Assembly: GCA_035048495.1 (NCBI GenBank)
Contig: JASUTR010000042.1
Location: 60,575 to 124,574, forward strand
Reading direction: 5' to 3'
From: Euptelea pleiosperma
Taxonomy: Eukaryota; Streptophyta; Magnoliopsida; Ranunculales; Eupteleaceae
DNA: 64,000 bases
In this document: positions 1 to 13,591 of the stretch, piece by piece
Layout of the letters: each line of letters opens with the position of its first letter
How positions within the stretch are numbered: position 1 is the first letter of the stretch
The notes under the pieces: generated by a model
What the model was told of the DNA's origin: nothing
Database searches by the model: none
The model's input: the letters and a program-made list of their open reading frames with translations, nothing else
Program-made: the position numbers and the translations under genes

Positions 1-103
1 AAATTGGACTCAGTTTGTGTGTTACATTCCGAAGCCTATAACTTGTGACTTTTTCGCTACCGGAACTCGTAATTGGACTCAAACTCTTGTATTACTATTA
101 TTT

Positions 104-122
104 CAACACATTTGATGTGTTG
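104..122 (+). other. Short perfect inverted repeat in a-type monomers (representative copy)
   Basis: CAACACA-TTTGA-TGTGTTG has seven-base perfect arms and a five-base loop. It recurs in monomers that read CACATTTGATGTG (types a and d) and is broken in those that read CACATTTGAAGTG. It could extrude as a small hairpin, but no function is shown. Confidence 0.6.
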
Positions 123-249
123 GAACAAGATTCGGGACCGTCGAAACAAGTTAGCTCCATCCGTTCGTCAACGTCTCAAATTGGACTCAGTTTGTGTGTT
201 ACATTCCTAAGTCTATAACTTGTGACTTTTTCGCAACCGGACCTCGTAA

Positions 250-1986
250 TTGGACTCAAACTCTTCCATTACTATTGTTTCATCATATTTGAAGTGGTGG
301 AACAAGATTCGTGACAGTCGAAACAAGTTAGCTCCATCCGTGCGTCAACGTCTCAAATTGGACTCAGTTTGTGTGTTACATTCCGAACCTATAACTTGTG
401 ACTTTTTCGCAACCGGACCTCGTAATTGGACTCAAACTCTTGTATTTCTATTATTTCAACACATTTGATGTGTTGGAACAAGATTCGGGACGGTCGAAAC
501 TAGTTAGCTCCATCCGTTCGTCAACGTCTCAAATTGGACTCAGTTTGTGTGTTACATTCCGAAGCCTATAACTTGTGACTTTTTTGCAACCGGACCTGAT
601 AATTAGACTCATACTCTTCAATTACTATTGTTTCAACATATTTGAAGTGTTGGAACAAGATTCGGGACAGTCGAAACAAGTTAGCTCCATCCGTTCGTCA
701 ACGTCTCATATTGGACTCAGTTTCTGTGTTACATTCCGAAGCCTATAACTTGTGACTTTTTCGCAACCGGACCTCATAATTAGATTCAAACTCTTCCATT
801 ACTATTGTTTTAACAGATTTGAAGTGTTGGAACAATATTTGGGATAGTCGAAACAAGTTAGGTCCATCTGTGCGTCAACGTCTCAAATTGGACTCAGTTT
901 GTGTGTTACATTCCGAAGCTTATAACTTGTGACTTTTTCGCAACCGGACCTCGTAATTGGACTCAAACTCTTGTATTACTATTATTTCAACACATTTGAT
1001 GTGTTGGAACAAGATTCGGGACGATCGAAACTAGTTAGCTCCATCCGTTCGTCAACGTCTCAAATTGGACTCAGTTTGTGTGTTACATTCCGAAGCCTAT
1101 AACTTGTGACTTTTTTGCAACCGGACCTCATAATTAGACTCATACTCTTCCATTACTATTGTTTCAACATATTTGAAGTGTTGGAACAAGATTCGGGACA
1201 GTCGAAACAAGTTAGCTCCATCCGTTCGTCAACGTCTCAAATTGGACTCAGTTTCTGTGTTACATTCCGAAGCCTATAACTTGTGACTTTTTCGCAACCG
1301 GACCTCATAATTAGACTCAAACTCTTCCATTACTATTGTTTCAACAGATTTGAAGTGTGGGAACAATATTTGGAACAGTCGAAACAAGTTAGCTCCATCC
1401 GTACGTCAACGTCTCAAATTGGACTCAGTTTCTGTGTTGCATTCCGAAGCCTATAACTTGTGACTTTTTCGCAACCGGACCTCGTGATTGGACTCAAACT
1501 CTTCTATAACTATTGTTTCAACACATTTGATGTGTTGGAACAAGATTCGGGACCGTCGAAACAAGTTAGCTCCATCCGTGCGTCAACGTCTCAAATTGGA
1601 CTCAGTTTGTGTGTTACATTCCTAAGTCTATAACTTGTGACTTTTTCGCAACCGGACCTCGTAATTGGACTCAAACTCTTCTATTACTATTGTTTCAACA
1701 GATTTGAAGTGTTGGAATAAGATTTGGGACAGTCGAAACAAGTTAGCTCCATCCGTGCATCAACGTCTCAAATTCGACTCAATTTGTGTGTAACATTCCG
1801 AACCCTATAACTTGTGACTTTGTCGCAATCAAACCTCGTAATTTACTCAAACTCTTCCATTATTATTATTTCAACACATTTGAAGTATTGGAACATGATT
1901 CGGGACAGGCAAAACAAGTTAGCTCCATCCGTGCGTCAACATCTCAAATTGGACATAGTTTGTGTGTTACATTCCGAAGCCAATAA
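250..1986 (+). repeat. Higher-order cassette, two modules (n=2), ending in type-e monomer at 1786
   Basis: This is the reference cassette. The order is monomer b (TTTCATCATATTTGAAG), then two three-monomer modules, then d (CGTGATTGG..CTATAACTATTG), M9 (GGAATAAGATTTGG) and divergent type e (GACTTTGTCGCAATC). Each module is an a-like monomer (CTTGTATT.., AAACTAGTTAG), an f monomer (ATAATTAGACTCATAC) and a c or terminal monomer (ACAGATTTGAAGTG). The distance from b to e is 1,536 bp. Confidence 0.88.
307..323 (+). other. CENP-B-box-like dyad (representative copy in the satellite monomer)
   Basis: ATTCGTGACAGTCGAAA matches seven of the nine fixed bases of the mammalian CENP-B box core NTTCGNNNNANNCGGGN; the final GG is AA. 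The same bases form a dyad, TTCG-N7-CGAA. It recurs about once per monomer in types b and f; a-type monomers mostly keep the dyad but have C in place of the central A. It is altered in types c, M9 and e. Binding by any protein is not shown. Confidence 0.4.
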
Positions 1987-3443
1987 CTTGTGACTTTTTC
2001 GCAACCGGACCTCCTAATTGGACTCAAACTCTTGTATTACTATTATTTTAACACATTTAATGTGTTGGAACAAAATTCGGGAAGGTCGAAACAAGTTAGC
2101 TCCATCCGTTCGTCAACGTCTCAAATTGGACTCAGTTTGTGTGTTACGTTCCGAACCCTATAACTTGTGACTTTTTCGCAACCAGAGCTCGTAATTGGAC
2201 TCGAACTCTTCCATTACTATTGTTTCATCACATTTGAAGTAGTGGAACAAGATTCGTGACAGTCGAAACAAGTTAGCTCCATCCGTGCGTCAACGTCTCA
2301 AATTGGACTCAATTTGTGTGTTACATTCCTAAGTCTATAACTTGTGACTTTTTCGCAACCGGACCTCGTAATTGGACTCAAACTCTTCCATTACTATTGT
2401 TTCATCACATTTGAAGTAGTGGAACAATATTCGTGACAGTCGAAACAAGTTAGCTCCATCCGTGCGTCAACGTCTCAAATTGGACTCAGTTTGTGTGTTA
2501 CATTCCGAAGCCTATAACTTGTGACTTTTTCGCTACCGGAACTCGTAATTGGACTCAAACTCTTGTCTTACTATTATTTCAACACATTTGATGTGTTGGA
2601 ACAAGATTCGGGACCGTCGAAATAAGTTAGCTCCATCCGTTCGTCACCGTCTCAAATTGGACTCAGTTTGTGTGTTACATTCCTAAGTCTATAACTTGTG
2701 ACTTTTTCGCAACCGGACCTCGTAATTGGACTCAAACTCTTCCATTACTATTGTTTCATCATATTTGAAGTGGTGGAACAAGATTCGTGACAGTCGAAAC
2801 AAGTTAGCTCCATCCGTGCGTCAACGTCTCAAATTGGACTCAGTTTGTGTGTTACATTCCGAACCTATAACTTGTGACTTTTTCGCAACCGGACCTCGTA
2901 ATTGGACTCAAACTCTTGTATTTCTATTATTTCAACACATTTGATGTGTTGGAACAAGATCCGGGACGGTCGAAACTAGTTAGCTCCATCCGTTCGTCAA
3001 CGTCTCAAATTGGACTCAGTTTGTTTGTTACATTCCTAAGTCTATAACTTGTGACTTTTTCGCAACCGGACCACGTAATTGGACTCAAACTCTTCCATTA
3101 CTATTGTTTCATCATATTTGAAGTGTTGGAACAAGATTCGTGACAGTCGAAACAAGTTAGCTCCATCCGTGCGCCAACGTCTCAAATTGGACTCAGTTTG
3201 TGTGTTACATTCCGAAGCTTATAACTTGTGACTTTTTTGCAACCGGATCTCGTAATTGGACTCAAACTCTTCCATTACTATTGTTTCATCACATTTGAAG
3301 TGGTGGAACAAGATTCGTGACAGTCGAAACAAGTTAGCTCCATCCGTGCGTCAACGTCTCAAATTGGACTCAGTTTGCGTGTTACATTCCGAAGGCTATA
3401 ACTTGTGACTTTTTCGCAACCGGAATTCGTAATTGGACTCTAA

Positions 3444-6400
3444 CTCTTCCATTACTATTGTTTCATCACATTTGAAGTAGTGGAACAATATTCGTGACAG
3501 TCGAAACAAGTTAGCTCCATCCGTGCGTCAACGTCTCAAATTGGACTCAATTTGTGTGTTACATTCCGAAGCTTATAACTTGTGACTTTTTTCGCAACCG
3601 GACCTCGTAATTAGACTCAAACTCTTCCATTGCTATTGTTTCATCACATTTGAAGTGGTGGAACAAGATTCGTGACAGTCGAAACAAGTTAGCTCCATCC
3701 GTGCGTCAACGTCTCAAATTGGACTCAATTTGTGTGTTACATTCCTAAGTCTATAACTTGTGACTTTTTCGCAACCGGACCTCGTAATTGGACTTAAACT
3801 CTTCCATTACTATTGTTTCATCACATTTGAAGTAGTGGAACAATATTTGTGACAGTCGAAACAAGTTAGCTCCATCCGTGCGTCAACGTCTCAAATTGAA
3901 CTCAGTTTCTGTGTTACATTCCGAAGCCTATAACTTGTGACTTTTTCGCTACCGGAACTCGTAATTGGACTCAAACTCTTGTATTACTATTATTTCAACA
4001 CATTTGATGTGTTGGAACAAGATTCGGGACCGTCGAAACAAGTTAGCTCCATCCGTTCGTCAACGTCTCAAATTGGACTCAGTTTGTGTGTTATTTCCGA
4101 ACCCTATAACTTGTGACTTTTTCGCAACCGGACCTCGTAATTGGACTCAAACTCTTCCATTACTATTGTTTCATAACATTTGAAGTGGTGGAACAAGATT
4201 CGTGACAGTCGAAACAACTTAGCTCCATCCGTTCGTCAACGTCTCAAATTGGACTCAGCTTGTGTGTTACATTCCGAAGCCTATAACTTGTGACTTTTTT
4301 GCAACCGGACCTCATAATTAGACTCATACTCTTCCATTACTATTGTTTCATCACATTTGAAGTAGTGGAACAATATTCGTGACAGTCGAAACAAGTTATC
4401 TCCATCCGTGCGTCAACGTCTCAAATTGGACTCAGTTTGTGTGTTACATTCCGAAGCTTATAACTTGTGACTTTTTTGCAACCGGACCTCGTAATTGGAC
4501 TCAAACTCTTCCATTACTATTGTTTCATCACATTTGAAGTGGTGGAACAAGATTCGTGACAGTCGAAACAAGTTAGCTCCATCCGTGCGTCAACGTCTCA
4601 AATTGGACTCAGTTTGTGTGTTACATTCCGAAGGCTATAACTTGTGACTTTTTCGCAACCGGACCTCGTAATTGGACTCAAACTCTTCCATTACTATTGT
4701 TTCATCACATTTGAAGTGGTGGAACAAGATTCGTGACAGTCGAAACAAGTTAGCTCCATCCGTGTGTCAACGTCTCAAATTGGACTCAATTTGTGTGTTA
4801 CATTCCTAAGTCTATAACTTGTGACTTTTTCGCAACCGGACCTCGTAATTGGACTTAATCTCTTCCATTACTATTGTTTCATCACATTTGAAGTAGTGGA
4901 ACAATATTCGTGACAGTCGAAACAAGTTAGCTCCATCCGTGCGTCAACGTCTCAAATTGGACTCAGTTTGTGTGTTACATTCCGAAGCCTATAACTTGTG
5001 ACTTTTTCGCTACCGGAACTCGTAATTGGACTCAAACTCTTGTATTACTATTATTTCAACACATTTGATGTGTTGGAACAAGATTCGGGACCGTCGAAAC
5101 AAGTTAGCTCCATCCGTTCGTCAACGTCTCAAATTGGACTCAGTTTGTGTGTTACATTCCTAAGTCTATAACTTGTGACTTTTTCGCAACCGGACCTCGT
5201 AATTGGACTCAAACTCTTCCATTACTATTGTTTCATCATATTTGAAGTGGTGGAACAAGATTCGTGACAGTCGAAACAAGTTAGCTCCATCCGTGCGTCA
5301 ACGTCTCAAATTGGACTCAGTTTGTGTGTTACATTCGAACCTATAACTTGTGACTTTTTCGCAACCGGACCTCGTAATTGGACTCAAACTCTTATATTTC
5401 TATTATTTCAACACATTTGATGTGTTGGAACAAGATTCGGGACGGTCGAAACTAGTTAGCTCCATCCGTTCGTCAACGTCTCAAATTGGACTCAGTTTGT
5501 GTGTTACATTCCGAAGCCTATAACTTGTGACTTTTTTGCAACCGGACCTGATAATTAGACTCATACTCTTCCATTACTATTGTTTCAACATATTTGAAGT
5601 GTTGGAACAAGATTCGGGACAGTCGAAACAAGTTAGCTCCATCCGTTCGTCAACGTCTCAAATTGGACTCAGTTTCTGTGTTACATTCCGAAGCCTATAA
5701 CTTGTGACTTTTTCGCAACCGGACCTCATAATTAGACTCAAACTCTTCCATTACTATTGTTTTAACAGATTTGAAGTGTTGGAACAATATTTGGGATAGT
5801 CGAAACAAGTTAGGTCCATCTGTGCGTCAACGTCTCAAATTGGACTCAGTTTGTGTGGTACATTCCGAAGCTTATAACTTGTGACTTTTTCGCAACCGGA
5901 CCTCGTAATTGGACTCAAACTCTTGTATTACTATTATTTCAACACATTTGATGTGTTGGAACAAGATTCGGGACGATCGAAACTAGTTAGCTCCATCCGT
6001 TCGTCAACGTCTCAAATTGGACTCAGTTTGTGTGTTACATTCCGAAGCCTATAACTTGTGACTTTTTTGCAACCGGACCTCATAATTAGACTCATACTCT
6101 TCCATTACTATTGTTTCAACATATTTGAAGTGTTGGAACAAGATTCGGGACAGTCGAAACAAGTTAGCTCCATCCGTTCGTCAACGTCTCAAATTGGACT
6201 CAGTTTCTGTGTTACATTCCGAAGCCTATAACTTGTGACTTTTTCGCAACCGGACCTCATAATTAGACTCAAACTCTTCCATTACTATTGTTTTAACAGA
6301 TTTGAAGTGTTGGAACAATATTTGGGATAGTCGAAACAAGTTAGGTCCATCTGTGCGTCAACGTCTCAAATTGGACTCAGTTTGTGTGGTACATTCCGAA

Positions 6401-6598
6401 GCTTATAACTTGTGACTTTTTCGCAACCGGACCTCGTAATTGGACTCAAACTCTTGTATTACTATTATTTCAACACATTTGATGTGTTGGAACAAGATTC
6501 GGGACGATCGAAACTAGTTAGCTCCATCCGTTCGTCAACGTCTCAAATTGGACTCAGTTTGTGTGTTACATTCCGAAGCCTATAACTTGTGACTTTTT
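3444..6598 (+). repeat. Segmental duplication within the array, copy 1 (pair at 15471-18625)
   Basis: Matches 15471-18625 at a constant offset of 12,027 bp (68 monomers). Shared private marks include CAGCTTGTG (4256/16283), AGTTATCTCC, CTTAATCTC (4854/16881) and TTTTAACAGA at 5760/17787 and 6291/18318. A few substitutions separate the copies by eye. Confidence 0.83.
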
Positions 6599-7037
6599 TG
6601 CAACCGGACCTCATAATTAGACTCATACTCTTCCATTACTATTGTTTCAACATATTTGAAGTGTTGGAACAAGATTCGGGACAGTCGAAACAAGTTAGCT
6701 CCATCCGTTCGTCAACGTCTCAAATTGGACTCAGTTTCTGTGTTACATTCCGAAGCCTATAACTTGTGACTTTTTTGCAACCGGACCTCATAATTAGACT
6801 CATACTCTTCCATTACTATTGTTTAATCACATTTGAAGTAGTGGAACAATATTCGTGACAGTCGAAACAAGTTAGCTCCATCCGTGCGTCAACGTCTCAA
6901 ATTGGACTCAGTTTGTGTGTTACATTCCGAAGCTTATAACTTGTGACTTTTTTGCAACCGGACCTCGTAATTGGACTCAAACTCTTCCATTACTATTGTT
7001 TCATCACATTTGAAGTGGTGGAACAAGATTCGTGACT

Positions 7038-10000
7038 GTCGAAACAAGTTAGCTCCATCCGTGCGTCAACGTCTCAAATTGGACTCAGTTTGTGTGTTAC
7101 ATTCCGAAGGCTATAACTTGTGACTTTTTCGCAACCGGACCTCGTAATTGGACTCAAACTCTTCCATTACTATTGTTTCATCACATTTGAAGTGGTGGAA
7201 CAAGATTCGTGACAGTCGAAACAAGTTAGCTCCATCCGTGTGTCAACGTCTCAAATTGGACTCAATTTGTGTGTTACATTCCTAAGTCTATAACTTGTGA
7301 CTTTTTCGCAACCGGACCTCGTAATTGGACTTAAACTCTTCCATTACTATTGTTTCATCACATTTGAAGTAGTGGAACAATATTCGTGACAGTCGAAACA
7401 AGTTAGCTCCATCCGTGCGTCAACGTCTCAAATTGGACTCAGTTTGTGTGTTACATTCCGAAGCCTATAACTTGTGACTTTTTCGCTACCGGAACTCGTA
7501 ATTGGACTCAAACTCTTGTATTACTATTATTTCAACACATTTGATGTGTTGGAACAAGATTCGGGACCGTCGAAACAAGTTAGCTCCATCCGTTCGTCAA
7601 CGTCTCAAATTGGACTCAGTTTGTGTGTTACATTCCTAAGTCTATAACTTGTGACTTTTTCGCAACCGGACCTCGTAATTGGACTCAAACTCTTCCATTA
7701 CTATTGTTTCATCATATTTGAAGTGGTGGAACAAGATTCGTGACAGTCGAAACAAGTTAGCTCTATCCGTGCGTCAACGTCTCAAATTGGACTCAGTTTG
7801 TGTGTTACATTCGAACCTATAACTTGTGACTTTTTCGCAACCGGACCTCGTAATTGGACTCAAACTCTTATATTTCTATTATTTCAACACATTTGATGTG
7901 TTGGAACAAGATTCGGGACGGTCGAAACTAGTTAGCTCCATCCGTTCGTCAACGTCTCAAATTGGACTCAGTTTGTGTGTTACATTCCGAAGCCTATAAC
8001 TTGTGACTTTTTTGCAACCGGACCTGATAATTAGACTCATACTCTTCCATTACTATTGTTTCAACATATTTGAAGTGTTGGAACAAGATTCGGGACAGTC
8101 GAAACAAGTTAGCTCCATCCGTTCGTCAACGTCTCAAATTGGACTCAGTTTCTGTGTTACATTCCGAAGCCTATAACTTGTGACTTTTTCGCAACCGGAC
8201 CTCATAATTAGACTCAAACTCTTCCATTACTATTGTTTTAACAGATTTGAAGTGTTGGAACAATATTTGGGATAGTCGAAACAAGTTAGGTCCATCTGTG
8301 CGTCAACGTCTCAAATTGGACTCAGTTTGTGTGGTACATTCCGAAGCTTATAACTTGTGACTTTTTCGCAACCGGACCTCGTAATTGGACTCAAACTCTT
8401 GTATTACTATTATTTCAACACATTTGATGTGTTGGAACAAGATTCGGGACGATCGAAACTAGTTAGCTCCATCCGTTCGTCAACGTCTCAAATTGGACTC
8501 AGTTTGTGTGTTACATTCCGAAGCCTATAACTTGTGACTTTTTTGCAACCGGACCTCATAATTAGACTCATACTCTTCCATTACTATTGTTTCAACATAT
8601 TTGAAGTGTTGGAACAAGATTCGGGACAGTCGAAACAAGTTAGCTCCATCCGTTCGTCAACGTCTCAAATTGGACTCAGTTTCTGTGTTACATTCCGAAG
8701 CCTATAACTTGTGACTTTTTCGCAACCGGACCTCATAATTAGACTCAAACTCTTCCATTACTATTGTTTCAACAGATTTGAAGTGTGGGAACAATATTTG
8801 GAATAGTCGAAACAAGTTAGCTCCATCCGTACGTCAACGTCTCAAATTGGACTCAGTTTCTGTGTTGCATTCCAAAGCCTATAACTTGTGACTTTTTCGC
8901 AACCGGACCTCGTGATTGGACTCAAACTCTTCTATAACTATTGTTTCAACACATTTGATGTGTTGGAACAAGATTCGGGACCGTCGAAACAAGTTAGCTC
9001 CATCCGTGCGTCAACGTCTCAAATTGGACTCAGTTTGTGTGTTACATTCCTAAGTCTATAACTTGTGACTTTTTCGCAACCGGACCTCATAATTAGACTC
9101 AAACTCTTCTATTACTATTGTTTCAACAGATTTGAAGTGTTGGAATAAGATTTGGGACAGTCGAAACAAGTTAGCTCCATCCGTGCATCAACGTCTCAAA
9201 TTCGACTCAATTTGTGTGTAACATTCCGAACCCTATAACTTGTGACTTTGTCGCAATCAAACCTCGTAATTTACTCAAACTCTTCCATTATTATTATTTC
9301 AACACATTTGAAGTATTGGAACATGATTCGGGACAGGCAAAACAAGTTAGCTCCATCCGTGCGTCAACATCTCAAATTGGACATAGTTTGTGTGTTACAT
9401 TCCGAAGCCAATAACTTGTGACTTTTTCGCAACCGGACCTCGTAATTGGACTCAAACTCTTCCATTACTATTGTTTCATAACATTTGAAGTGGTGGAACA
9501 AGATTCGTGACAGTCGAAACAACTTAGCTCCATCCGTGCGTCAACGTCTCAAATTGGACTCAGTTTGTGTGTTACATTCCTAAGCCTATAACTTGTGACT
9601 TTTTCGCAACCGGACCTCGTAATTGGACTCCAACTCTTCCATTACTATTGTTTCATCATATTTGAAGTAGTGGAACAAGATTCGTGACAGTCGAAACAAG
9701 TTAGCTCCATCCGTGCGTCAATGTCTCAAATTGGACTCAGTTTCTGTGTTACATTCCGAAGCCTATAACTTGTGACTTTTTCGCTACCGGAACTCGTAAT
9801 TGGACTCAAACTCTTGTATTACTATTATTTCAACACATTTGATGTGTTGGAACAAGATTCGGGACCGTCGAAACAAGTTAGCTCCATCCGTTCGTCAACG
9901 TCTCAAATTGGACTCAGTTTGTGTGTTATTTCCGAACCCTATAACTTGTGACTTTTTCGCAACCGGACCTCGTAATTGGACTCAAACTCTTCCATTACTA

Positions 10001-11950
10001 TTGTTTCATAACATTTGAAGTGGTGGAACAAGATTCGTGACAGTCGAAACAACTTAGCTCCATCCGTTCGTCAACGTCTCAAATTGGACTCAGTTTGTGT
10101 GTTACATTCCGAAGCCTATAACTTGTGACTTTTTTGCAACCGGACCTCATAATTAGACTCATACTCTTCCATTACTATTGTTTCATCACATTTGAAGTAG
10201 TGGAACAATATTCGTGACAGTCGAAACAAGTTAGCTCCATCCGTGCGTCAACGTCTCAAATTGGACTCAGTTTGTGTGTTACATTCCGAAGCTTATAACT
10301 TGTGACTTTTTTGCAACCGGACCTCGTAATTGGACTCAAACTCTTCCATTACTATTGTTTCATCACATTTGAAGTGGTGGAACAAGATTCGTGACTGTCG
10401 AAACAAGTTAGCTCCATCCGTGTGTCAACGTCTCAAATTGGACTCAATTTGTGTGTTACATTCCTAAGTCTATAACTTGTGACTTTTTCGCAACCGGACC
10501 TCGTAATTGGACTTAAACTCTTCCATTACTATTGTTTCATCACATTTGAAGTAGTGGAACAATATTCGTGACAGTCGAAACAAGTTAGCTCCATCCGTGC
10601 GTCAACGTCTCAAATTGGACTCAGTTTGTGTGTTACATTCCGAAGCCTATAACTTGTGACTTTTTCGCTACCGGAACTAGTAATTGGACTCAAACTCTTG
10701 TATTACTATTATTTCAACACATTTGATGTGTTGGAACAAGATTCGGGACCGTCGAAACAAGTTAGCTCCATCCGTTCGTCAACGTCTCAAATTGGACTCA
10801 GTTTGTGTGTTACATTCCTAAGTCTATAACTTGTGACTTTTTCGCAACCGGACCTCGTAATTGGACTCAAACTCTTCCATTACTATTGTTTCATCATATT
10901 TGAAGTGGTGGAACAAGATTCGTGACAGTCGAAACAAGTTAGCTCCATCCGTGCGTCAACGTCTCAAATTGGACTCAGTTTGTGTGTTACATTCCGAACC
11001 TATAACTTGTGACATTTTCGCAACCGGACCTCGTAATTGGACTCAAACTCTTGTATTTCAATTATTTCAACACATTTGATGTGTTGGAACAAGATTCGGG
11101 ACGGTCGAAACTAGTTAGCTCCATCCGTTCGTCAACGTCTCAAATTGGACTCAGTTTGTGTGTTACATTCCGAAGCCTATAACTTGTGACTTTTTTGCAA
11201 CCGGACCTGATAATTAGACTCATACTCTTCCATTACTATTGTTTCAACATATTTGAAGTGTTGGAACAAGATTCGGGACAGTCGAAACAAGTTAGCTCCA
11301 TCCGTTCGTCAACGTCTCAAATTGGACTCAGTTTCTGTGTTACATTCCGAAGCCTATAACTTGTGACTTTTTCGCAACCGGACCTCATAATTAGACTCAA
11401 ACTCTTCCATTACTATTGTTTTAACAGATTTGAAGTGTTGGAACAATATTTGGGATAGTCGAAACAAGTTAGGTCCATCTGTGCGTCAACGTCTCAAATT
11501 GGACTCAGTTTGTGTGGTACATTCCGAAGCTTATAACTTGTGACTTTTTCGCAACCGGACCTCGTAATTGGACTCAAACTCTTGTATTACTATTATTTCA
11601 ACACATTTGATGTGTTGGAGCAAGATTCGGGACGATCGAAACTAGTTAGCTCCATCCGTTCGTCAACGTCTCAAATTGGACTCAGTTTGTGTGTTACATT
11701 CCGAAGCCTATAACTTGTGACTTTTTTGCAACCGGACCTCATAATTAGACTCATACTCTTCCATTACTATTGTTTCAACATATTTGAAGTGTTGGAACAA
11801 GATTCGGGACAGTCGAAACAAGTTAGCTCCATCCGTTCGTCAACGTCTCAAATTGGACTCAGTTTCTGTGTTACATTCCGAAGCCTATAACTTGTGACTT
11901 TTTCGCAACCGGACCTCATAATTAGACTCAAACTCTTCCATTACTATTGT
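7038..11950 (+). repeat. Longest segmental duplication in the array, copy 1 (pair at 20480-25392)
   Basis: About 4.9 kb (28 monomers) matches 20480-25392 at offset 13,442 bp (76 monomers). Shared marks include CTCTATCCG (7761/21203), TCCAAAGCCT (8871/22313) and TGTGTTGGAG (11611/25053). Only a handful of differences are seen, for example near 9,650, 9,722 and 11,060. Confidence 0.83.
7679..9414 (+). repeat. Higher-order cassette, n=2, type e at 9214
   Basis: The monomer order matches the reference cassette, with b to e of about 1,536 bp. Private marks are ATTCGAACC, CTTATATTTC and ATTCCAAAGCC. The first two are shared with copies at 5.3 and 17.4 kb, and all three with the copy at 21.1-22.9 kb. 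Confidence 0.87.
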
Positions 11951-12597
11951 TTCAACAGATTTGAAGTGTGGGAACAATATTTGGAACAGTCGAAAAAAGT
12001 TAGCTCCATCCGTACGTCAACGTCTCAAATTGGACTCAGTTTCTGTGTTGCATTCCGAAGCCTATAACTTGTGACTTTTTCGCAACCGGACCTCGTGATT
12101 GGACTCAAACTCTTCTATAACTATTGTTTCAACACATTTGATGTGTTGGAACAAGATTCGGGACCGTCGAAACAAGTTAGCTCCATCCGTGCGTCAACGT
12201 CTCAAATTGGACTCAGTTTGTGTGTTACATTCCTAAGTCTATAACTTGTGACTTTTTCGCAACCGGACCTCGTAATTAGACTCAAACTCTTCTATTACTA
12301 TTGTTTCAACAGATTTGAAGTGTTGGAATAAGATTTGGGACAGTTGAAACAAGTTAGCTCCATCCGTGCATCAACGTCTCAAATTCGACTCAATTTGTGT
12401 GTAACATTCCGAACCCTATAACTTGTGACTTTGTCGCAATCAAACCTCGTAATTTACTCAAACTCTTCCATTATTATTATTTCAACACATTTGAAGTATT
12501 GGAACATGATTCGGGACAGGCAAAACAAGTTAGCTCCATCCGTGCGTCAACATCTCAAATTGGACATAGTTTGTGTGTTACATTCCGAAGCCAATAA
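10861..12597 (+). repeat. Higher-order cassette, n=2, type e at 12397
   Basis: The monomer order matches the reference cassette, with b to e of 1,536 bp. Private marks are GTGACATTTTCG, TTGGAGCAAG (about 11.62 kb) and GTCGAAAAAAG (about 11.99 kb). The same marks recur in the 27.8 kb cassette, and the first two in the 24.3 kb cassette. Confidence 0.87.
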
Positions 12598-13591
12598 CTT
12601 GTGACTTTTTCGCAACCGGACCTCGTAATTGGACTCAAACTCTTCCATTACTATTGTTTCATAACATTTGAAGTGGTGGAACAAGATTCGTGACAGTCGA
12701 AACAACTTAGCTCCATCCGTTCGTCAACGTCTCAAATTGGACTCAGTTTGTGTGTTACATTCCGAAGCCTATAACTTGTGACTTTTTTGCAACCGGACCT
12801 CATAATTAGACTCATACTCTTCCATTACTATTGTTTCATCACATTTGAAGTAGTGGAACAATATTCGTGACAGTCGAAACAAGTTAGCTCCATCCGTGCG
12901 TCAACGTCTCAAATTGGACTCAGTTTGTGTGTTACATTCCGAAGCTTATAACTTGTGACTTTTTTGCAACCGGACCTCGTAATTGGACTCAAACTCTTCC
13001 ATTACTATTGTTTCATCACATTTGAAGTGGTGGAACAAGATTCGTGACTGTCGAAACAAGTTAGCTCCATCCGTGCGTCAACGTCACAAATTGGACTCAG
13101 TTTGTGTGTTACATTCCGAAGGCTATAACTTGTGACTTTTTCGCAACCGGACCTCGTAATTGGACTCAAACTCTTCCATTACTATTGTTTCATCACATTT
13201 GAAGTGGTGGAACAAGATTCGTGACAGTCGAAACAAGTTAGCTCCATCCGTGTGTCAACGTCTCAAATTGGACTCAATTTGTGTGTTACATTCCTAAGTC
13301 TATAACTTGTGACTTTTTCGCAACCGGACCTCGTAATTGGACTTAAACTCTTCCATTACTATTGTTTCATCACATTTGAAGTAGTGGAACAATATTCGTG
13401 ACAGTCGAAACAAGTTAGCTCCATCCGTGCGTCAACGTCTCAAATTGGACTCAATTTGTGTGTTACATTCCGAAGCTTATAACTTGTGACTTTTTTCGCA
13501 ACCGGACCTCGTAATTAGACTCAAACTCTTCCATTACTATTGTTTCATCACATTTGAAGTGGTGGAACAAGATTCGTGACAGTCGAAACAA

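Noticed and set aside
250..468. Families of 61-77-residue open frames repeating through the array (for example at 250, 1786 and 3965)
   Set aside because: They are reading-frame echoes of a 177-bp unit, which is divisible by three. Most begin at TTG or GTG, span monomer borders and break wherever a monomer has a one-base indel. There is no sign of selection for coding.
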